This document shows, one piece after another, positions 23,221 to 28,662 of a stretch of 28,662 nucleotides of DNA. The stretch comes from an uncultured Bacilli bacterium (GTDB lineage Bacteria > Bacillota_I > Bacilli_A > RF39 > UBA660). Within the stretch, counting starts at the first letter, position 1. Each line of letters starts with the position of its first letter. Where the stretch lies: NCBI GenBank assembly GCA_910576925.1, contig CAJTKB010000014.1:1-28662 (forward strand), written 5' to 3'. Under the pieces are notes generated by a model. That model was not told where the DNA came from. It saw nothing but the letters and a program-made list of their open reading frames with translations, and made no database searches. A program made the position numbers and the translations under genes.

Positions 23221-24774
23221 CTATTTTTTTGATTCTATATATTCTTTTTCAGCATTAACTGACCAAATGTTTGATTTATCTTTACTACCATTAATAATAT
23301 TTTTAGCAGCTTCCATTCCAGTTAGCATAGAGTGATCCATATTATTATATCTATGTTGACCATTTCTACCTATACAATATAAATTATCAATTGTATCTAA
23401 ATAAGCTATTAGTTTATTAATCTCTTTATAGCTACCAAAGTAAGCTGGATAGGCTTTTTTTACTCTTTCAACGTTATATTTTAATACATCATCTTTATTT
23501 ATTATTTCCATTTTTTCAAGTTCGTCTACTACAAAATCTTTAAAAGATGAATCACTCATATTCCAAAGATTATCTCCTTCTTGACAAAAATATTCAAGGC
23601 CAATTGATACTGTATTAAATAAATCATCTACTAAATAAGGAGACCAGTTATTAAATATTTGAATACGTCCCATCTTTACATCAGATTCCTGCACATATAT
23701 CCAATTATCAGAAACTATATTAGATATTGTTTTAATATTAGTTTCATTATTTAGATTAAGTTTTTTAACAATCAAACCTAAAGTCATAAACTCTCTATAA
23801 GGAAGACTACTCGCAATATTGTAAATTTCTTTAGGAACATTATTTATCATTTCACATAAATCTTTTAATGGCATAGAAGATACTAAAATATCAGCATCTA
23901 ATTTTACTTTCTTAGCTTCTTTTAGATAAAAAATTGAAGCTATCTTTCCATTCTTTTGTATAATCTTACAAACTTTAGCTTTCTTAATAATAAGTCCACC
24001 CATATCTTCAATTTTTAAACTCATCTTCTCCCACATTTGACCTGGACCATATTTAGGATAATAAAAACAATCTATTAAAGAGGTTTCAACATTATCGCTT
24101 TTAATATTAAAAATTCTTTTTAAAGAGTCTTTAATAATTTCAAAAACAGATAATCCTTTAGCACGTTGACTACCCCAATCTGCTGAAATGTTTTTAGGGC
24201 TTTTTCCCCAAACCTTCTCTGTATAATTACAAAAAAACATTTTATATAGTTTTTTACCAAAACGATTAATATAAAAATTTTCTAAATTATCTTCACTTAA
24301 TTTTATAATAGAACTCTTAAAATAACTAAAAGCACATATAATAGTTCTAAAAAAACCAAGTTTACATATCGTTTTTAAACTAAAACTAATTGGATAATCA
24401 AAAAACTTTTTATCATAATATATTCTAGATACTCTATTACGTATTAATAAAGCATCATCTGTTGAAGGATCAGGGCCACCAGGAACAAACTTCTTATCAC
24501 TACCTAAAATTTTATCATCTTCACTAGGACTACCTTGTATCTTAAGGATTTCTTGCCAAATATCATTTACTTCTTGACTTTTCGAAAAGAAACGATGTCC
24601 ACCTAAATCCATTTTGTTATTGTCATATGTAACAGTCTTAGATATACCACCAACCATATCTTCTTCTTCCAAAACAATTACCTCATAATCTTTTGAATTT
24701 TTAAGTAAATAATAAGCACAAGTAAGACCAGCTGGCCCTGCTCCTACAATAATCACTTTTCTCTTCTTAGTCAT
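23221..24774 (-). CDS. FAD/NAD(P)-dependent oxidoreductase of the protoporphyrinogen-oxidase/amine-oxidase type
   Basis: 517 residues. The N-terminal Rossmann FAD motif is IVGAGPAGLTCAYYLL (residues 9-24), followed by VIVLEEEDMVGGISKT and the MDLGGHRFFSK segment. The C-terminal FAD contact is LYCIGRNGQHRYNNMDHSMLTGMEAA. This subgroup resembles UDP-galactopyranose-mutase-like and HpnE-like enzymes and often occurs with glycosyltransferases in cell-surface loci. Here it precedes a GT-C-like gene, supporting an envelope role. The central part (SADWGSQRAKGLSVFEIIKDSLKR) matches that subgroup rather than heme enzymes. TAGGAG lies 6 nt before the ATG. The substrate is unknown. Confidence 0.85.
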   Translation of the reverse strand: MTKKRKVIIVGAGPAGLTCAYYLLKNSKDYEVIVLEEEDMVGGISKTVTYDNNKMDLGGHRFFSKSQEVNDIWQEILKIQGSPSEDDKILGSDKKFVPGGPDPSTDDALLIRNRVSRIYYDKKFFDYPISFSLKTICKLGFFRTIICAFSYFKSSIIKLSEDNLENFYINRFGKKLYKMFFCNYTEKVWGKSPKNISADWGSQRAKGLSVFEIIKDSLKRIFNIKSDNVETSLIDCFYYPKYGPGQMWEKMSLKIEDMGGLIIKKAKVCKIIQKNGKIASIFYLKEAKKVKLDADILVSSMPLKDLCEMINNVPKEIYNIASSLPYREFMTLGLIVKKLNLNNETNIKTISNIVSDNWIYVQESDVKMGRIQIFNNWSPYLVDDLFNTVSIGLEYFCQEGDNLWNMSDSSFKDFVVDELEKMEIINKDDVLKYNVERVKKAYPAYFGSYKEINKLIAYLDTIDNLYCIGRNGQHRYNNMDHSMLTGMEAAKNIINGSKDKSNIWSVNAEKEYIESKK

Positions 24775-24789
24775 AAATACTCCTACTTC

Positions 24790-25488
24790 CTAATTTATTT
24801 CTCCTATTAAACTGTTATATTTTAGTAAATCTGCTTCATAAAGAAATAATATACTATTATCCTTAATAGTCCAGTTTTTACAATTAATTAAAAATTCAAT
24901 AACTGCTCTTTCTTTATCAATTAAAGTATTAACATTCTCTAAAGATTTTTTTAGCTCATCAACATTTAGATCTATTTCTTGTCTAATCTCATAACTCAAC
25001 ATATATTTATTATATAAATTTTTATAATAATCAGATAATAGAGAATTATTTATATATGACAAAATAGCTTCTTCTTTAGTAAGTTTAATAAGATTTTCCA
25101 TACTATTATTAATTTTTTCTTTTGTTGTTGTTAAATAATTAATTGTATTAGTAAAGGTAGGACCATCACTAGCATAATTTTCAGCTGATAAAATACTTTT
25201 TAATTTATTATCATTTATAAGTTGTAAAACTTCTTTCACATTATCTGAATAAGTTTTCAAATACTCTTGCATTATTTCTACTACTTCTCTATATTTAAAG
25301 ACTGTCTTTATTTCTATATTAACATCATCAGTAGTAAAATCTTTAACTACTAATTTAGCTACATCATCTTTTAAGATCTTTTCTTCATATTTTCTATAAG
25401 ATACATTTATAATTGCAAATAAAATTATAACAGCCAATACTATTTTAAAAATATTTAAAAATATCTTTCTAAAATTTATTTTATCCAT
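24790..25488 (-). CDS. membrane-anchored helical protein of unknown function
   Basis: 232 residues. One N-terminal transmembrane helix (about residues 11-27), then a long acidic and helical extracytoplasmic part without recognised motifs; the stretch KSLENVNTLIDKERAVIEF could form a coiled coil. It is the first gene of the envelope operon: AAGGAG is 7 nt before ATG and its stop lies 15 nt before the FAD oxidoreductase gene. It resembles in architecture, but not clearly in sequence, the anchored protein at 5334, which is also tied to glycan genes. Function unknown. Confidence 0.7.
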   Translation of the reverse strand: MDKINFRKIFLNIFKIVLAVIILFAIINVSYRKYEEKILKDDVAKLVVKDFTTDDVNIEIKTVFKYREVVEIMQEYLKTYSDNVKEVLQLINDNKLKSILSAENYASDGPTFTNTINYLTTTKEKINNSMENLIKLTKEEAILSYINNSLLSDYYKNLYNKYMLSYEIRQEIDLNVDELKKSLENVNTLIDKERAVIEFLINCKNWTIKDNSILFLYEADLLKYNSLIGEIN

Positions 25489-25575
25489 AAAAGCTCCTTA
25501 TTAACAATATGATACATCATTTTATATATTTAGGCTAGTCCAAAAAAAAGACATATTATGAGTATATATTTTCTT

Positions 25576-25611
25576 AAAAAACAAAGGAAGAGATAACAAT
25601 AATCTTCCTTT
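25576..25611 (-). terminator. terminator of the HerA-like gene
   Basis: On the minus strand AAAGGAAGA pairs with TCTTCCTTT (25611-25603 with 25591-25583, 11-nt loop) and is followed by GTTTTTT. It lies 12 nt after the stop codon. Confidence 0.85.
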
Positions 25612-25623
25612 TCTATACAAAAA

Positions 25624-27603
25624 TTAAGAACTAGCAACATTCTCCATTAAATTATTAGCTTCATTCACAGGCTGCTCTATAATATTAGGATTATCATTAG
25701 AAGTATTTGGTGCTTGCATAGTAGGTGACATCATAGTCTTACTAACATCACTAACACTAACTTCAGGTATAGCATTAACCATTTGACTAGCAGCAACTTC
25801 TGGTATTGCACCAGTAAGATTTGCTTCTTGCGCTGAAACTCCTCCTAAATTATGCCAAACTTTGACCATATCAACATTCATACTTAAAGGTGGAGGACTA
25901 GGAGGAAATACATAAGCGTAAATTGGAACCTTAAATGCTGTTCCAAAAGCCACACAGTTTCCAGATTTCAAGTTTTTAATTTTTTCCACAATTTCTGAGG
26001 AAACATTTGGAACCATTGTCCTGATATAATCTAAATCTCTCGGATGAGACATTCTAAGTATTATAAAGTTTGAGCATTGTGAAACAACAGTATCAGATAG
26101 TTCTGATGGTCTCTGTGTAATTAATCCCAGTATTATTCCATACTTTCTTCCTTCTTTTGTAATACGTTCAAAAATATTATATCCCAAAATATTTATATCA
26201 GTATCTCTCTGAACATAACGATGTGCTTCTTCAATTACAATATGAAAAGGTACTCCTCCTCTATTTTGACTAGAGACAGACTGCTTAAATAAAAGTCTAG
26301 AAATAATTTTTGTTAAAGCTTTAGCCAGTCTATCATCAATATAACTGATATTAAAATTAACAATCTGTGCTTTATAACCTGATGCTGAAGTTAGAAGTTC
26401 ATTGATAAATCTTGAAGTATCAATATAATCTGGATAAGAAAAATACTCTCTATCAGAACTATTATTAATTGAATGAAGTCTAACTAAAAGTACATTAGCT
26501 CTGTCATAAACTTTATCACTTTTAAGCATTCCTTCGCTAATAAGAGCAAATTCCATTGCTTCTTCTAAATTATCCAAGGTATAGTAAATTGTCTCTTTTG
26601 GATTTTCGAGAGTTAATGAGTCATCAATAAAACTTCCTATAAAATTAACAACAAGTTCCATTTCTTGCATTTTACCTGTTTTATCAATAAACAAACATTG
26701 TTTTAATGTTCTAGTATATCCTGGTTGGACGATTTTACTTTCAAGATTAAGTTCTGTAGTATTAAATTTACTTAGTATTGCTGTTACTTGATCACGAATT
26801 TTAGTAGTATCCATACCACTTAATAATATATCCTGAATAGCACGCGCAATAATATCATTTTTATGTTTTACTACATTAGGACTATTTCCAATTAAAACAG
26901 GTACTAATTTAAGTGCTTTTTCAATAATAGGTAACTGATTAGCATTATCTACATTCAAAAGAAGTGCTAAATCATCAATATCAAGTAACCAGATTGGAAC
27001 TCTGATAAGTTGATTAGTTGTATCAGCCAAATTAGTCGTATATACTTTATAGTTAAGTGATGAATTATTCATTCGAATAGAACTAAAGGCATTAGTATAT
27101 TCACCATAGGCATCAAACAAAAATATATTCGCACCAACTGCTGGATGGGGTGAGTTAAAAAGCCTTTGAAAAAGTCCTGCTACTGTATAGCTTTTTCCAC
27201 TTCCACTATTTCCAAGTATTGCAAAATGATTACTAAAGAATGAGTTAACATTTATATTTATTGGATAATTTTCATATACATTACTAACTCCTAGACTTAT
27301 TTCACTCTCACTAAGTTTTTGACTACCTAAAATCTTCTCAAGTTCCTCTATTTTTATCATTCTAATACTACTTTTAAAGGAAGGTTTAAATGAAGCTCCT
27401 GGAATAAACCTATCATTATCGATTTCTCCAACAATCTTTGCTTTAATATTAGTTCTAGTAACGCTTTCTACTTCTGCAACAATTTTCTTATTACCATCTT
27501 CAAATATTAAATGAAGTCCAGCCAAATTGGGTTGCTTAGTAATATCAATAGCAAGTTCTATATTTATTATATTATTTATAACTTCAATAATTTTACCTAT
27601 CAT
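25624..27603 (-). CDS. HerA-like ATPase (DUF87 / FtsK-HerA family)
   Basis: 659 residues. The N-terminal ~110 residues form a HAS-barrel-like beta domain (MIGKIIEV ... IPGASFKPSF). Walker A is GNSGSGKS (131-138), Walker B HIVIEEAH (454-461), and a sensor region LITQRPSELSDTVVSQCSNFIILR follows (494-517), as in HerA hexameric DNA translocases. The last ~85 residues are disordered and Pro/Ser/Asn-rich, with the repeat AIPEVAASQ / AIPEVSVSD. No NurA nuclease, Sir2 or other known HerA partner is encoded next to it, so its role (DNA repair, DNA transport or defence) is open. The ATG at 27603 has GAGGGTG upstream. It is monocistronic with a clear terminator. Confidence 0.88.
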   Translation of the reverse strand: MIGKIIEVINNIINIELAIDITKQPNLAGLHLIFEDGNKKIVAEVESVTRTNIKAKIVGEIDNDRFIPGASFKPSFKSSIRMIKIEELEKILGSQKLSESEISLGVSNVYENYPININVNSFFSNHFAILGNSGSGKSYTVAGLFQRLFNSPHPAVGANIFLFDAYGEYTNAFSSIRMNNSSLNYKVYTTNLADTTNQLIRVPIWLLDIDDLALLLNVDNANQLPIIEKALKLVPVLIGNSPNVVKHKNDIIARAIQDILLSGMDTTKIRDQVTAILSKFNTTELNLESKIVQPGYTRTLKQCLFIDKTGKMQEMELVVNFIGSFIDDSLTLENPKETIYYTLDNLEEAMEFALISEGMLKSDKVYDRANVLLVRLHSINNSSDREYFSYPDYIDTSRFINELLTSASGYKAQIVNFNISYIDDRLAKALTKIISRLLFKQSVSSQNRGGVPFHIVIEEAHRYVQRDTDINILGYNIFERITKEGRKYGIILGLITQRPSELSDTVVSQCSNFIILRMSHPRDLDYIRTMVPNVSSEIVEKIKNLKSGNCVAFGTAFKVPIYAYVFPPSPPPLSMNVDMVKVWHNLGGVSAQEANLTGAIPEVAASQMVNAIPEVSVSDVSKTMMSPTMQAPNTSNDNPNIIEQPVNEANNLMENVASS

Positions 27604-27725
27604 AAAAACACCCTCTATTCTTATAATAAGATTATAACATAACAATTATCTTCTTTAAAGTACTTATTTTTTCTTCATTTGAATTATAAACTAATATTAT
27701 AAAAATACTGTCTAAAATTTTATAT

Positions 27726-27956
27726 TTATAAATTCACTCTAGTAGAACGTTTATAAGGACTTTTCTCATCAGTCAATCCTGTCAAATAATCAATACTAGT
27801 ATTAAAAAATATAGCTAGTTTCATTAATGAATCAATAGGTATATTTAAATCTCCTGTTTCATATCTAGAATATGTAGTTTGAGAGCAACCTAATATATTA
27901 GCTATTTCTATTTGAGTTAAATCACTATCTTCTCTTAAATTTCGTATGCGTTCCAT
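27726..27956 (-). CDS. XRE-family transcriptional regulator
   Basis: 76 residues. A Cro/C1-type helix-turn-helix: IRNLREDSDLTQIEIANILGCSQTTYSRYETG, where the recognition helix is Q-T-T-Y-S-R-Y-E, followed by the closing helices IPIDSLMKLAIFFNTSIDYLTGLTDE. No sensor domain. The ATG at 27956 is chosen because the homologous domain starts there; a GGTGAT site precedes it. It is divergent from the small gene at 28053, and two matching inverted repeats lie between them, so it probably represses itself and its neighbour. Confidence 0.92.
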   Translation of the reverse strand: MERIRNLREDSDLTQIEIANILGCSQTTYSRYETGDLNIPIDSLMKLAIFFNTSIDYLTGLTDEKSPYKRSTRVNL

Positions 27957-27981
27957 ACATATCACCAAAGACATTGTATAT

Positions 27982-28024
27982 TATGCGTATGTCGCATATT
28001 GACTTTTATGCAATATTCGCATAA
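27982..28024. promoter_or_regulatory. two operator-like inverted repeats TATGC-N7-GCATA
   Basis: Site 1 spans 27982-27998 and is longer (TATGCG-N5-CGCATA). Site 2 spans 28006-28024 (TTATGC-N7-GCATAA). Both share TATGC-N7-GCATA; their centres are 25 bp apart, about 2.4 helical turns. Site 2 lies in the spacer of the rightward promoter and site 1 abuts its -35. They are the likely binding sites of the adjacent XRE protein. Confidence 0.75.
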
Positions 28025-28027
28025 TAT
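27999..28027 (+). promoter_or_regulatory. sigma-A promoter of the small gene at 28053
   Basis: -35 TTGACT (27999-28004), 17-nt spacer, -10 TAATAT (28022-28027). It lies 25 nt before the ATG, with GAAAGG (28039-28044) as ribosome site. Confidence 0.8.
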
Positions 28028-28052
28028 ATATAAAGTATGAAAGGCAAAAAAT

Positions 28053-28268
28053 ATGAAAACGATAAAATTATATTCTTACTTCATAATTAAACCATTAGAG
28101 AAAAAAATACAAAATTTAAGAAGGAGAGTTTATGGAAAAAATATTATATTAACAAAAAAAATTGAGGAAGCCCATCTAATTAAAATGGAAAAATTATTAT
28201 TTGAGTGTTATGAAAAATTATCTATACTTATAGATGAAGAAATAAAATATAATAGCAAAAAGCATTAA
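28053..28268 (+). CDS. small basic protein of unknown function
   Basis: 71 residues, helical, rich in Lys/Glu/Ile/Leu and basic overall (KKIQNLRRRVYGKN). No hydrophobic anchor or known motif. The good promoter at 27999-28027, GAAAGG with 8-nt spacing, and the XRE operators over the promoter argue that it is a real gene. The arrangement of an XRE repressor divergent from a small protein resembles phage-type or toxin-antitoxin switches, but nothing in the sequence identifies it as a toxin. Family unknown. Confidence 0.6.
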   Translation: MKTIKLYSYFIIKPLEKKIQNLRRRVYGKNIILTKKIEEAHLIKMEKLLFECYEKLSILIDEEIKYNSKKH

Positions 28269-28276
28269 TACAAAAA

Positions 28277-28313
28277 TAAAAAAAGAATTAGTTTTTCTTT
28301 AATAACTAATTCT
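28277..28313 (-). terminator. terminator behind the tRNA operon
   Basis: A 10-bp perfect stem (AGAATTAGTT / AACTAATTCT, 28284-28293 and 28304-28313) is followed on the minus strand by TTTTTTT. It should end the leftward tRNA-Arg/tRNA-Pro transcript. It may also stop the small plus-strand gene, though T-rich sequence on that side is weak. Confidence 0.85.
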
Positions 28314-28350
28314 CTATTTAAAAACCGAAATAATCGGATTAATTCTAAAA

Positions 28351-28427
28351 TGGTCGGAAAGACAGGATTTGAACCTGCAACCCCTTGGTCCCAAACCAAG
28401 TGCTCTACCAAGTTGAGCCACTTTCCG
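28351..28427 (-). tRNA. tRNA-Pro(TGG)
   Basis: Acceptor stem CGGAAAG / CTTTCCG, D-arm GGCTCAACTTGGTAGAGC, anticodon stem-loop with loop TTTGGGA (anticodon TGG), T-arm GGTTCAAATCC and an encoded CCA (28353-28351). Complete cloverleaf on the minus strand. Confidence 0.96.
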
Positions 28428-28433
28428 ATAATA

Positions 28434-28510
<77 letters not shown>

Positions 28511-28662
28511 ATAATATATAACTATTCATATGGAGATACTCACAACTACAAATAAATTTTAACATAAAAAATTGTATTTGTGAATACTTTTTTTTAGTTT
28601 TTCAGAAAACCTTCATTTTAAAATGAAAGTGGAATAAATTTTAAAGGAGGTTTACAGATTAT
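28511..28662 (+). promoter_or_regulatory. leader of a plus-strand gene starting at the window edge
   Basis: AAAGGAGG (28643-28650) is a near-perfect ribosome site; if the next base is G, an ATG begins at 28661. Upstream are a perfect 16-bp palindrome TTCATTTTAAAATGAA (28612-28627) and a GTATT-N4-AATAC inverted repeat (28574-28587), possible operators. No coding sequence is visible. Confidence 0.55.

Noticed and set aside
25624..27603. HerA-based antiphage defence system
   Set aside because: No Sir2, DUF4297, NurA or other effector gene is adjacent; neighbours are envelope genes and an XRE switch.

Overview
The window is very AT-rich (roughly 70 % A+T by eye) and reads with the standard code: TGA ends several real genes, for example the GT4 gene at 6971. 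Low GC, Shine-Dalgarno sites of the AAAGGAGG type, a T-box leader, a SpoVS homologue and SipW-type signal peptides point to an uncultured Firmicutes/Bacilli lineage, probably a gut bacterium related to Erysipelotrichia and the Mollicutes-like clades. This is inference; no marker here fixes the genus. Almost all genes are on the minus strand.

Layout from left to right. 1-166 is the N-terminus of a SipW-type secreted protein, cut by the window edge. 476-3075 holds an internally duplicated membrane protein and trigger factor (tig) with its own promoter and terminator. 3116-8164 is a surface-glycan operon, transcribed leftwards from a good sigma-A promoter: a GT4 glycosyltransferase, a PssD/PssE (Alg14/Alg13-like) pair, an anchored helical protein, a phosphodiester glycosidase (NAGPA family) and a protein with a kinase-like C-terminal domain. 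8208-9956 is a decayed patch: an HExxH protein whose best start is out of frame, and a zinc-ribbon/TM/EF-Tu-domain-III-like pseudogene.

10031-11203 is the most unusual object. It has IS3-family (IS150-like) ends with fragments of OrfA and OrfB and a 4-bp target duplication (TATC), but the interior holds a methyltransferase gene with its own promoter instead of a transposase. A second, 217-bp internally deleted relative of the same IS lies at 15746-15962. Both sit just behind a host gene and appear to supply its terminator.

11228-13040 is a serine T-box operon (DUF1653 gene, then serS). 13386 is spoVS with a strong terminator. 13766-15526 encodes a large SipW-type surface protein with a C-type-lectin/FGE-like end; a G7 tract lies in its upstream region. 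15937-21581 holds a cupin, a membrane-anchored low-complexity protein, overlapping rRNA-modification-type genes (RlmI-like methyltransferase and RluA), an unknown protein and a putative metal/arsenic permease. 21702-25488 is a second envelope operon (GT-C-like membrane protein, FAD oxidoreductase, anchored helical protein). 25624-27603 is a HerA-like ATPase. 27726-28268 is an XRE regulator divergent from a small gene, with two matching operators between them. The right end has tRNA-Pro(TGG), tRNA-Arg(ACG) and the leader of a plus-strand gene that starts at or just past the edge.
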